Positions 6,525 to 12,968 of a stretch of 14,994 nt of DNA are shown here, piece by piece. Below the pieces are notes generated by a model. It searched no databases. It was not told the DNA's origin and saw only the letters and a list, made by a program, of their open reading frames with translations. The position numbers were made by a program, and so were the translations under genes. Each line of letters begins with the position of its first letter. Position 1 is the first letter of the stretch. Source of the stretch: Candidatus Nitrosomarinus sp. (lineage in GTDB: Archaea > Thermoproteota > Nitrososphaeria > Nitrososphaerales > Nitrosopumilaceae); contig REGF01000026.1 in NCBI GenBank assembly GCA_003702465.1, positions 1 through 14,994 of the forward strand, given 5' to 3'.

Positions 6525-7538
6525 ATGGGTGATATGCGTAAAGATTATGTTTCTGAAAGGTTTATGATTGTTTCAAAAAACAACAAATCTGTTGATGGCA
6601 AAAAAAATCCTTTTGCTCCAGGAAATGAATCTCTAACTAATCCTTCAGTTTTATCTCTTGTTGAAAAAGATGGAATGTTACAACGTCTTCAAGATAGTGA
6701 AGATGATTTTGTTGAAGGTTGGTCTATTCGTGTTTTTGAAAGCAAAAATCCTGTAGTTTCTGTTGATACAGAAAATTCTTACAGTGAAAAACCATTTTAC
6801 AGTGAACCCAATTATGGTTATCATTATGTCATTGTAGCTTCTCCAAATACTAAAGACACATTTTCTACAATTTCTCCAGAACAATGGTCAAATGTTTTAG
6901 TTGTTGTTCAAGATAGACTTCGTTGGCTTTATACTCAAAAAGGTGTAACCTACGTTTCAATTTATGGTGATAATGGTGAATTAGCTGGTAGCACTAATCC
7001 TCATCCTCACTTGAATATCCTTACTCTCTCTACCATTCCCCCTGTAATTGACGCAGAAGCTGAAGCCTCTCATAAAATTTTGAATGAAAAAGGGGTATGT
7101 CACATGTGTCAAACAATTAATGAAGAATTGAGTGGACCTAGACAAATACTTCAAACAGATGGATTTATTGCATTTTCTCCTTGGGCACCATCATACCCAT
7201 ATGAATTTTGGATTTCTCCTAAAAAACATACTACTAGTTTCTCAAAAATTACTCAAAAGGAAATTAATGATTTATCCCTAATTTTGAGGGCAACTTTAGG
7301 AGGTTTAACAAAAACTATCAAAAATGTTTCATATAATCTGGTTTTTCACCTTTCACCTGAGAAGAAAAATACAAGACAAATTCATTGGCATATTGAAATT
7401 TATCCAATAACTAAATCTTGGTCTGGGCTAGAACGTGGTTATGGAATATTTTTGAATGATGTATCGCCTGAAGATGCTGCTGAAAAACTTGGAATTGCTT
7501 GTAGGAAAGAACTAGCTAATTTAGTTGGAATTCTTTAA
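6525..7538 (+). CDS. GalT-like hexose-1-phosphate nucleotidylyltransferase (HIT superfamily)
   Basis: The 337-residue protein resembles galactose-1-phosphate uridylyltransferase, which moves UMP between hexose-1-phosphates through a histidine-nucleotide intermediate. Seen here: the opening MRKDYVSERFMIVS (family R-K-D-P-V-T-G-W-I-I), KNPFAPGNE where GalT has a zinc CPFCPGNE, the active-site STNPHPHLN (HPH at 160-162), CHMC at 192-195, a PYEFWISPKKH stretch, and IHWHIEIYP (287-295) as the second HIT-half motif. I chose ATG 6525 (ATG 6534 possible) because the longer frame from 6462 only adds hydrophobic AT-rich codons. The N-terminal zinc cysteines are replaced, and the usual Gln two after the catalytic His is Asn, so the true nucleotide or sugar may differ from UDP-glucose/galactose. 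It could be an ADP-glucose phosphorylase-like or diadenosine-polyphosphate-type relative. Confidence 0.85.
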   Translation: MGDMRKDYVSERFMIVSKNNKSVDGKKNPFAPGNESLTNPSVLSLVEKDGMLQRLQDSEDDFVEGWSIRVFESKNPVVSVDTENSYSEKPFYSEPNYGYHYVIVASPNTKDTFSTISPEQWSNVLVVVQDRLRWLYTQKGVTYVSIYGDNGELAGSTNPHPHLNILTLSTIPPVIDAEAEASHKILNEKGVCHMCQTINEELSGPRQILQTDGFIAFSPWAPSYPYEFWISPKKHTTSFSKITQKEINDLSLILRATLGGLTKTIKNVSYNLVFHLSPEKKNTRQIHWHIEIYPITKSWSGLERGYGIFLNDVSPEDAAEKLGIACRKELANLVGIL

Positions 7539-7549
7539 TTTCTGAATGG

Positions 7550-7559
7550 TTTATTTATC
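7550..7559 (+). promoter_or_regulatory. TATA box for the membrane protein gene
   Basis: TTTATTTATC is centred 25-26 bp upstream of the ATG at 7580, the spacing expected for leaderless archaeal transcription. It supports the membrane protein gene having its own promoter rather than depending on the gene ending at 7538. Confidence 0.6.
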
Positions 7560-7579
7560 AACTCTATTTACTTCTGTTA

Positions 7580-8023
7580 ATGGGGAATGTTGAAAAATGG
7601 CTTGCAGTAATTAGTGTCGCTCTTTTTGCAATGTTTGCTGGTGAAATGATTTCTGTTTATTATTTTATGTTAACTGTTCCTGAAGATGCTGTTATTGCAC
7701 AAGGATTTGATCCTGATCCCAAATTAATTCAATTTGTTTCAATTGGTGTTGCTCCAGCTGGTATTTTAGCTGCAGTTGCTTACATTATGTCCAGGAATTA
7801 TGGTTCAAAACAAATTGGTGGTTTAATTATTGTTGGAGGAATTGTTTTACTTGCAGGTAATCTTGTAGTTTATTCTTGGGTTGATTCTGTTCCAGAAATT
7901 TATGTAACAGATGCAGTTCAATATCTTCCACCTTTATTCATGATATTATCTGCTCCTGTTATGATTGTTGGTGCATCTTTAATTTTGAGACGTAAAAAAC
8001 GCCCAACAAAAGAATATTTTTAG
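7580..8023 (+). CDS. Small four-helix membrane protein of unknown function
   Basis: The 147-residue protein has four predicted transmembrane segments: about 7-30, 52-70, 80-101 and 116-136. An acidic loop (PEDAVIAQGFDPDPK) lies between helices 1 and 2 and another polar loop (DSVPEIYVTDAVQ) between 3 and 4. The basic tail LRRKKRPTKEYF suggests a cytoplasmic C-terminus by the positive-inside rule. There are no cysteines, and neither metal motifs nor transporter signatures are visible. A TATA box sits 26 bp before the ATG. The stop overlaps the convergent acetyltransferase gene by 4 bp. I do not recognise a characterised family. Confidence 0.82.
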   Translation: MGNVEKWLAVISVALFAMFAGEMISVYYFMLTVPEDAVIAQGFDPDPKLIQFVSIGVAPAGILAAVAYIMSRNYGSKQIGGLIIVGGIVLLAGNLVVYSWVDSVPEIYVTDAVQYLPPLFMILSAPVMIVGASLILRRKKRPTKEYF

Positions 8024-8457
8024 ATATGATCAAATCTAAATTCATTTGAATGATATTTGAAACCTATTTTTTCATAAAATTGTTTAACTTCGTCTGAACA
8101 ATTTAGAATTGTTTTATAGCAATTATGTTTTTTAGCAAGTTCTAATGCATATTTGACAATTTTTTCGCCTATTTGGTTACCTTGAAACTCTTTACTAACC
8201 ACTACGTCTTCTATATGTCCAACAAATCCTCCTTGGTGAATAAATTTGGGCTCAATTAATAGAGTTGTAGAACCTACAATTCTATCATTAATTTCAGCTA
8301 CAACTATGATGTGATTGGGATTTGATTGAATAAGGTTGAAAATCTCTAATGCCTTTTCTTTACTAATATTGCTTGCTTCTCTTAATGTATCTAGTGAATT
8401 TAGAAAACCTTTTTGAAAATCTTCTTTTTCTAATTTTCTTATTGTTGGTTGACTCAT
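8020..8457 (-). CDS. GNAT acetyltransferase, probable glucosamine-6-phosphate N-acetyltransferase (GNA1-like)
   Basis: The 145-residue single-domain GNAT protein resembles eukaryotic Gna1, which makes N-acetylglucosamine-6-phosphate from glucosamine-6-phosphate and acetyl-CoA for UDP-GlcNAc synthesis. Seen: IRKLEKEDF at the N-terminus, then IIVVAEINDRIVGSTTLLIEPKF, the Gna1-type GHIEDVVV strand (yeast Gna1 has GHIEDIAV), the acetyl-CoA pyrophosphate loop EFQGNQIGEKIV, C-Y-K-T-I-L-N-C, and QFYEKIGF (yeast FYEKCGF). Length fits Gna1 (about 150-160). The ATG overlaps the stop of the upstream nucleotidyltransferase by 4 bp (ATGA), so they are one operon, and that context supports a sugar-phosphate substrate. 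A generic GNAT acting on another amine remains possible. Confidence 0.82.
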   Translation of the reverse strand: MSQPTIRKLEKEDFQKGFLNSLDTLREASNISKEKALEIFNLIQSNPNHIIVVAEINDRIVGSTTLLIEPKFIHQGGFVGHIEDVVVSKEFQGNQIGEKIVKYALELAKKHNCYKTILNCSDEVKQFYEKIGFKYHSNEFRFDHI

Positions 8458-9161
8458 TTTGAAACTCTCTTTTGTTTTTGTTCGTACTCCTTACATGCTT
8501 GCATATATGATTCCTTATTTCCTATATCTGTAAATCCTTTTTTTGTTACAAAACTTCGTACTGATTGTTTTTTCTTCATTGCTTTTTTAATTACATCATC
8601 CATTCCATATGACTTATTCTTTGGAATCAAATCGAAAATTAATGGATTCATTATATAACAACCCATGTTTACATTTGCTTTTATTTCTGGTTTTTCATTC
8701 CAGCTAATTACTTTTCCATTTTTTGATGTTTCAATAACTCCGTACTGTAAATTTGTCTTGTATTCATTTAAACTCATTGTAACCATTGGTTTTTTTGTAG
8801 TATGTTGTTTAATCATACTTCTTAAACTAAAATTAAAAATTGAGTCTCCATACATACATACAAAATCATCATCAATAAATTGTTCAGCTGTTTTGAGTTG
8901 TCCTGCAGTAGCTAATGGTTTTTTTGAAATTGCATATTCAATCGATACTCCAAATTTACTTCCATCTCCAAAATACTCTTCAATTGATTCTCTGAGATAA
9001 CTAACACAAATAACAATCGATTTGATTCCTCCCTTTTTTGTCCATTCTATTAGATGTTCTAAAATTGGTTTTTCTCCTACAGGTAGCATGGGTTTAGGTT
9101 TGTTATTGGTTAGTGGTCTTAATCTTGTTCCTAGACCGCCTGCAAGAATGACTGCTTTCAC
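8454..9161 (-). CDS. Sugar-1-phosphate nucleotidyltransferase (NTP_transferase family)
   Basis: This 235-residue protein makes an NDP-sugar from a sugar-1-phosphate and NTP. The N-terminal signature AVILAGGLGTRLRPLT is followed by KPKPMLPVGEKPILEHLIEW, then PLATAGQL (usual PLGTAG) and the metal-binding MYGDSIF (D106). Later sugar-binding segments include WNEKPE and NMGCYIMNPLIFDLIP, ending near 225 with F-T-D-I-G. There is no left-handed beta-helix or acyltransferase domain, so this is the short catalytic-domain form, closest in look to mannose-1-phosphate or heptose-1-phosphate guanylyltransferases. NTP preference cannot be read reliably. The start is GTG at 9161, immediately before the conserved motif, with a TATA box 24 bp upstream. 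It overlaps the GNA1-like gene by 4 bp. Confidence 0.9.
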   Translation of the reverse strand: MKAVILAGGLGTRLRPLTNNKPKPMLPVGEKPILEHLIEWTKKGGIKSIVICVSYLRESIEEYFGDGSKFGVSIEYAISKKPLATAGQLKTAEQFIDDDFVCMYGDSIFNFSLRSMIKQHTTKKPMVTMSLNEYKTNLQYGVIETSKNGKVISWNEKPEIKANVNMGCYIMNPLIFDLIPKNKSYGMDDVIKKAMKKKQSVRSFVTKKGFTDIGNKESYMQACKEYEQKQKRVSK

Positions 9162-9180
9162 AAACCTTATTTCAAATTTG

Positions 9181-9190
9181 AGTATTTATG
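9181..9190 (-). promoter_or_regulatory. TATA box for the nucleotidyltransferase-acetyltransferase operon
   Basis: The minus strand reads CATAAATACT, centred about 24 bp upstream of the GTG start at 9161. This predicts a leaderless message and supports the GTG as the true start. Confidence 0.55.
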
Positions 9191-9206
9191 TTCAAGGATA
9201 AATTTA

Positions 9207-10511
9207 TCATGATTTGAATAATTTTTGTATTTTCTTAATAACAACTTCTGGAGTTTCTCCAAATACTATTATCATTGGCTCTTTACCAAAATCTCCTTTG
9301 TGAAAAATTACATCTGGTGCTTTTTTTGAATTTTTAATAGCATTTTTAATTCCCCATGCTATTGTAGAACCATTTTTTTTAATATTTTTTGGTTCCTGAC
9401 TTCTATCATAATCATATGTATTCCATTTCATTTTTTTAATTTTAGATATTGTTGATTCTCTAAATTTTAAATTAATTGCAGATTGAATTTTTGAGTATTT
9501 TTTATTTACAGATAATAGAGCTGTTGCAACATGTTTTGATCCTCCATACTCTATATTTCCAGCTACAACTGCTTTTTCTCCTGCTTTCACAATTCTTCCA
9601 GAAATTCCTACTATTTCCTTAATAGATTTTGGTTTAGGTTTTGAAAAAACAAAATTAGTTTGACATTCTGGTATGTTTTCAACAATCTTTTTTATTTTTG
9701 TAAATTCATCAATTGCTTTACTCAGTTCAATTTCATATTCATCTAATTTCTCAAAATTAGTTACTTCGAAGCCTTTACCTACTTTTTTTGAATTCTTAAT
9801 TGAATTGAGAGTAATTTGTTTGGCAAATTCTAATGATTTTTTAATATTTTTAAATTTAATTATTCCATACAGTGCTATTGCTGAATGAATTCCACCACTA
9901 CCACGATTTATTTTTGAAATTTTTTCATCATCCAGAAAATATTTCTTATTTGTCTCTAAAATGAAATCTGAGATTTTTTTATTCTTTTCTTCTATCCCCG
10001 TAATTACCACATTTCTTGCACCCATTTTTTGAATCATTTTTGCAGTTTTTTCAGGTTTATTTTTTGAATTAATTTTTGTATTTGTTAAAATTTCAGCCTC
10101 AAATTTGTTTGGTGTAATTATTGTAGCAAGAGGAATGATGAATTTTTTAAAATCTACAATTGCTGATTTTTCAATTAACATCCCTCCGGTAGTTGATTTT
10201 ATTACTGGATCCACAACAATTGGAACGTCTAATTTTTTCAAATATTTGTAAATTACTTTTATGATTTCTGAATTATACACCATCCCAATCTTAATTCCGT
10301 CAATTTTGAAATCTGTAATTATTGATTCTAATTGATTTTCTAAAATTTTTTTTGATACTGGTTCTATTTTTCCAAAATCTGAAGTGTTCTGCCCTGTTAT
10401 GGAAGTAATTACTGTGAGACACTGAACATCAAACTTTGAAAAGATTCTAACATCACTTTGAATTCCTGCACCTGATGATGGATCTGAACCTCCAATTGAT
10501 AGTAAATTCAC
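9207..10511 (-). CDS. thiDN: ThiDN: HMP/HMP-P kinase fused to ThiN thiamine-phosphate synthase
   Basis: This bifunctional thiamine enzyme has residues 1-255 as ThiD (phosphorylation of hydroxymethylpyrimidine and its phosphate) and about 262-434 as ThiN, the archaeal thiamine-phosphate synthase that replaces ThiE. ThiD landmarks: IGGSDPSSGAGIQSD (6-20), VVDPVIKSTTGG (99-110), TPNKFEAEIL, and the anion-hole GSGGIHSAIALYG (204-216). ThiN landmarks: VGISGRIV, GGSKHVATALL (H327), INLKF, YDYDRSQEP (R370), GSTIAWG, and PDVIFHKGDFGKEPMIIVFG. The Cys that usually ends the GTGC anion-hole motif is Gly207 here. GTG at 10511 is the only usable start, since an in-frame TAA lies 21 bp upstream. It is divergent from the zinc-ribbon gene and lies 738 bp from thiC. 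No TPP riboswitch was seen. Confidence 0.94.
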   Translation of the reverse strand: MNLLSIGGSDPSSGAGIQSDVRIFSKFDVQCLTVITSITGQNTSDFGKIEPVSKKILENQLESIITDFKIDGIKIGMVYNSEIIKVIYKYLKKLDVPIVVDPVIKSTTGGMLIEKSAIVDFKKFIIPLATIITPNKFEAEILTNTKINSKNKPEKTAKMIQKMGARNVVITGIEEKNKKISDFILETNKKYFLDDEKISKINRGSGGIHSAIALYGIIKFKNIKKSLEFAKQITLNSIKNSKKVGKGFEVTNFEKLDEYEIELSKAIDEFTKIKKIVENIPECQTNFVFSKPKPKSIKEIVGISGRIVKAGEKAVVAGNIEYGGSKHVATALLSVNKKYSKIQSAINLKFRESTISKIKKMKWNTYDYDRSQEPKNIKKNGSTIAWGIKNAIKNSKKAPDVIFHKGDFGKEPMIIVFGETPEVVIKKIQKLFKS

Positions 10512-10583
10512 ATCATTTGCTGATTTTTAACACTAATCTATTTTTCTGTATGAATATTTTTTCATTTCAAATTAACTTATCTA

Positions 10584-10593
10584 TTTTATACTT
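10584..10593 (+). promoter_or_regulatory. TATA box for the zinc-ribbon/coiled-coil pair
   Basis: TTTTATACTT is centred about 24 bp upstream of GTG 10612. This favours a leaderless transcript starting at that GTG over the in-frame ATG at 10627. Confidence 0.55.
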
Positions 10594-10611
10594 GAATGAT
10601 TTTTTTATTAT

Positions 10612-10803
10612 GTGAGTAAAATCCCAATGATTGATGATCGTATTCCAGATCGATTACAATGTACGAATTGTTTACTTCCTATGCAATATCAAGAAAAAAA
10701 GGATGGAAAATTTCTTTGGCAGTGTTTTAAATGTGGAAAAAAATATTTCATCTCTCAAAATGTTGATGATGATATAGAAGAAAGTTGGAGTCCTCCTAGA
10801 TGA
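10612..10803 (+). CDS. Small zinc-ribbon protein (63 aa)
   Basis: The 63-residue protein is dominated by a Cys4 zinc ribbon: CTNC at 17-20 and CFKC at 38-41, separated by a short beta-hairpin region containing K-K-D-G-K-F-L-W-Q. The C-terminal tail is acidic (DDDIEESW). The arrangement is like transcription-factor or RNA-polymerase-associated zinc ribbons, but nothing identifies a partner. The start is GTG (ATG 10627 is an alternative giving 58 residues) and is supported by a TATA box 24 bp upstream. Its stop overlaps the next start by 4 bp (ATGA), so it is the first gene of a two-gene operon. I do not recognise a named family. Confidence 0.8.
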   Translation: MSKIPMIDDRIPDRLQCTNCLLPMQYQEKKDGKFLWQCFKCGKKYFISQNVDDDIEESWSPPR

Positions 10804-11024
10804 CTGAACCTGAAAAAACTCTTTCAAAATCAACCTTAGAACAATTTGATAATTACAAATCCCTGATATCTGCTGAAATTGAGTTAATTCAACGAATTCT
10901 TGAACTACGTCAAAATTTTTCTAATTCTGATGATATACAACGCATAATCGAGCCTATAATGCAAAGAATTCATCAAATACGTAAAGAGAAATCAGTCATA
11001 GAAAATAATTTGAATTTATTATAG
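10800..11024 (+). CDS. Small coiled-coil protein (74 aa)
   Basis: This 74-residue, almost wholly helical protein has heptad-like spacing of Leu/Ile (for example IELIQRILELRQNF and IIEPIMQRIHQIRKEKS), consistent with a coiled coil or helical hairpin. It has no cysteines or catalytic motif. It is translationally coupled to the upstream zinc-ribbon gene through an ATGA overlap, so the two products plausibly act together. Its stop (11022-11024) directly abuts the stop of the convergent 32-residue Cys4 microprotein. Function unknown. Confidence 0.72.
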   Translation: MTEPEKTLSKSTLEQFDNYKSLISAEIELIQRILELRQNFSNSDDIQRIIEPIMQRIHQIRKEKSVIENNLNLL

Positions 11025-11123
11025 TCATGAAGTGGATTGACTTACACATTCAAATGAACAAAATTCATCTCTCATACTATGGAATTCTTTTCCACAATGC
11101 ATGCATTCTCTAATCATTTTCAT
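11025..11123 (-). CDS. Cys4 zinc-finger microprotein (32 aa)
   Basis: A 32-codon ORF on the minus strand begins ATG at 11123 (in-frame ATG 11117 gives 30 residues) and ends TGA at 11025-11027. It contains CMHCGKEF at 7-14 and FCSFEC at 21-26, so C7, C10, C22 and C26 form a C-x2-C-x11-C-x3-C module. The CxxCGKxx...FCSxxC arrangement is like small archaeal zinc-ribbon domains of the DUF2116 kind, which usually read CxxCGKxI..D..FCSxxC. A TATA box (11145-11152) lies 26 bp upstream of the ATG, the leaderless spacing. The four ordered cysteines and the promoter argue strongly against a chance ORF. Function unknown; a DNA/RNA-binding or protein-interaction adaptor is a guess. Confidence 0.78.
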   Translation of the reverse strand: MKMIRECMHCGKEFHSMRDEFCSFECVSQSTS

Positions 11124-11144
11124 AAAGAGAGTTAATCTTTTTTC

Positions 11145-11152
11145 AATTTAAA
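11145..11152 (-). promoter_or_regulatory. TATA box for the Cys4 microprotein
   Basis: The minus strand reads TTTAAATT, centred 25-26 bp upstream of the ATG at 11123, as for a leaderless archaeal transcript. Confidence 0.5.
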
Positions 11153-11219
11153 CATGAAAATTTTATTAATATAGTGCTAACTAATTATGCGATCAAAATA
11201 ATCTCTTTTTCTCACGATT

Positions 11220-11227
11220 GTTTAAAT
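11220..11227 (+). promoter_or_regulatory. TATA box for thiC
   Basis: GTTTAAAT at 11220-11227 lies about 26 bp before the thiC ATG at 11250. The implied leader is essentially zero, leaving no room for a TPP riboswitch between promoter and start. Confidence 0.55.
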
Positions 11228-11249
11228 CAGGTAAAAACTAGATTAAGTC

Positions 11250-12578
11250 ATGGCCACTCAGATGACTTCTGCACGTCGTGGAATTGCTACTGATGAAATG
11301 AAACAAGTTGCAAAAGATGAAGATGTTTCACTTGATTGGTTGATTCCAAAAATTGCTAGAGGTTCAATTATTATTCCAAGTAACAATGCTCGTCCTCAAA
11401 AAATCCACAATGTTGGTATTGGCAAAGGAATGAAAACTAAAGTAAATGTCAATATTGGTACTTCTACTCTAAATGTAAACTTAGATGAAGAAATTGAAAA
11501 AGCTAAAGTTGCAATAAAATACCATGCTGATACTATGATGGATCTTAGTGATGGTGGAGACGTAAAAGAAATTAGGCGTTCTCTTTTAGATGTGGCTCCT
11601 ATCACTTTTGGAACTGTTCCAATTTATGAAGCATACAATTATGGTGTTGAAGTTCACAAAAATCCTCTTAATTTAACTGAGGATGATTATCTGAATGCTT
11701 TTGAAAATAATGCAAAAGATGGAGTTGATTATACTACAATTCATTGTGGTATTACAAAAGATATTGCTAAACGAATTTTGAAAGTTCAAAGATATGGTGG
11801 AGTTGTTAGTAAGGGTGGAACAATTACTGCCGCATGGATGTTAAAACATGATAAAGAAAATCCTTACTTAACTCATTATGATTATCTTATGGAAATTGCT
11901 AAAAAATATGATGTAACTTTTAGTCTTGGTGATGCACTAAGACCTGGCTCAATATTGGATTCTCATGATGAATTACAAGTTCAAGAAATGATTAACATTT
12001 CTCAATTGACAAAACGAGCTCATGAAAATGATGTTCAAGTAATGGTTGAAGGACCAGGTCATGTTCCATTAAATGAAGTTGCTGCTAATGTTAGATTGGC
12101 AAAATCTCTCATTGGTGATGTACCTTACTATGTTTTAGGTCCTTTAGTTACTGATATTGCATCTGGACATGATCATATTGCCAGCGCAATTGGTGCAGCA
12201 GTTTCAGCAAGTGAAGGTGTTGATTTATTGTGTTATCTAACTCCTTCTGAACATTTGGCATTACCTAATGCTGAAGAAGTTAAAGCTGGATTAATCGCAT
12301 ATAGAATTGCAGCTCATGCTGGTGATCTTGTAAAAATGAGAGATAAAGCGATTAAATGGGATATGGAAATGACTGAAGCTAGACGAACCTTAGACTGGGA
12401 AAAACAACTTGCATTATCAATTGATCCAGAAGAAGCAGCAAAAATTCATAGTAGAACTGGCCAACATCCTGGAAATAATGTCCCTTGTACTATGTGTGGT
12501 GGTGCATGTGTTTACATGATGTTGCCACAACAAAAAAAATATGAAAAAGAAAATGAAAATTTAAAGCAAATTGAGTAA
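11250..12578 (+). CDS. thiC: Phosphomethylpyrimidine synthase ThiC
   Basis: ThiC is a non-canonical radical-SAM enzyme that rearranges 5-aminoimidazole ribotide to hydroxymethylpyrimidine phosphate, feeding the ThiDN enzyme encoded nearby. At 442 residues it is the short archaeal/anaerobe-type form without the long N-terminal extension of many bacterial ThiC. Landmarks: ARRGIATDEMKQVAKDE, NIGTS, DTMMDLSDGGD, VPIYEA, GVDYTTIHCGI, TFSLGDALRPGS, VMVEGPGHVPLNE, YYVLGPLVTDIASGHDHI, DLLCYLTPSEHLALP, and the C-terminal cluster motif CTMCGGAC (C413, C416, C420). The cluster spacing is C-x2-C-x3-C, one residue shorter than the C-x2-C-x4-C of bacterial ThiC. The ATG has a TATA box 26 bp upstream. The 3' end overlaps the convergent Nudix gene by 18 bp. 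Confidence 0.97.
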   Translation: MATQMTSARRGIATDEMKQVAKDEDVSLDWLIPKIARGSIIIPSNNARPQKIHNVGIGKGMKTKVNVNIGTSTLNVNLDEEIEKAKVAIKYHADTMMDLSDGGDVKEIRRSLLDVAPITFGTVPIYEAYNYGVEVHKNPLNLTEDDYLNAFENNAKDGVDYTTIHCGITKDIAKRILKVQRYGGVVSKGGTITAAWMLKHDKENPYLTHYDYLMEIAKKYDVTFSLGDALRPGSILDSHDELQVQEMINISQLTKRAHENDVQVMVEGPGHVPLNEVAANVRLAKSLIGDVPYYVLGPLVTDIASGHDHIASAIGAAVSASEGVDLLCYLTPSEHLALPNAEEVKAGLIAYRIAAHAGDLVKMRDKAIKWDMEMTEARRTLDWEKQLALSIDPEEAAKIHSRTGQHPGNNVPCTMCGGACVYMMLPQQKKYEKENENLKQIE

Positions 12579-12965
12579 TAATTTTTCAAGACTGGGAACT
12601 GTTTCATAATTCTTTAATTCTATAGGTAAAATCCATTTGAAATCAGAATTTTCCCAATTAAGCTGGATTGTTTCTTTTTTTGTTTCAAATAAAAATGGAA
12701 ATATTTCCCATTGGTGATTTTTATATTGTGATGAAGAAATTTTCATTTTTTCTGATTTTTTAACCAGTTTGATTTCATCCTCTTTCATTCCTATTTCTTC
12801 AAAAATTTCAATTTTTGCTCTATCTAAAGGATTTTCATTATTTTCAATCATTCCGCTAACTCCTGACCATAGACCTTTCATTGATCTTACTTTTTCACTT
12901 CTTTTTAGAATTAAAATTTGATCAGAATTTTTTATAAAAGATGTAACAATTCGTGTGGAACGCAT
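12561..12965 (-). CDS. Nudix hydrolase
   Basis: This 134-residue protein has one Nudix domain, hydrolysing nucleoside diphosphates linked to another moiety. The Nudix box runs from G38 to M60: G-x5-E44-x7-I52-E53-I-F-E56-E57-I-G-M. The metal-binding glutamates (E53, E56, E57) are present, but the box arginine (REUxEExGU) is replaced by Ile52. Before it, ILILKRSEKVRSMKGLWSGVSG is the standard beta-strand and WxxxSG lead-in. The gene starts 3 bp after the end of prephenate dehydrogenase and is probably the last cistron of that operon; it then runs 18 bp into the convergent thiC 3' end. Substrate cannot be deduced. Confidence 0.9.
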   Translation of the reverse strand: MRSTRIVTSFIKNSDQILILKRSEKVRSMKGLWSGVSGMIENNENPLDRAKIEIFEEIGMKEDEIKLVKKSEKMKISSSQYKNHQWEIFPFLFETKKETIQLNWENSDFKWILPIELKNYETVPSLEKLLLNLL

Positions 12966-12968
12966 TCT

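Noticed and set aside
8665..9000. Plus-strand frame encoding an apparently hydrophobic 111-residue protein
   Set aside because: Antisense shadow of the nucleotidyltransferase; the hydrophobicity comes from complementing Lys/Glu-rich AT codons.
10512..10611. TPP riboswitch or small ORF in the thiDN/zinc-ribbon divergent gap
   Set aside because: The 100 bp are AT-rich with promoter-like elements only; no thi-box and no credible frame.
11124..11249. Possible TPP riboswitch upstream of thiC
   Set aside because: No CUGAGA/ACCUGA-type thi-box or paired stems found; the TATA box is 26 bp from the ATG, leaving no leader for a riboswitch.
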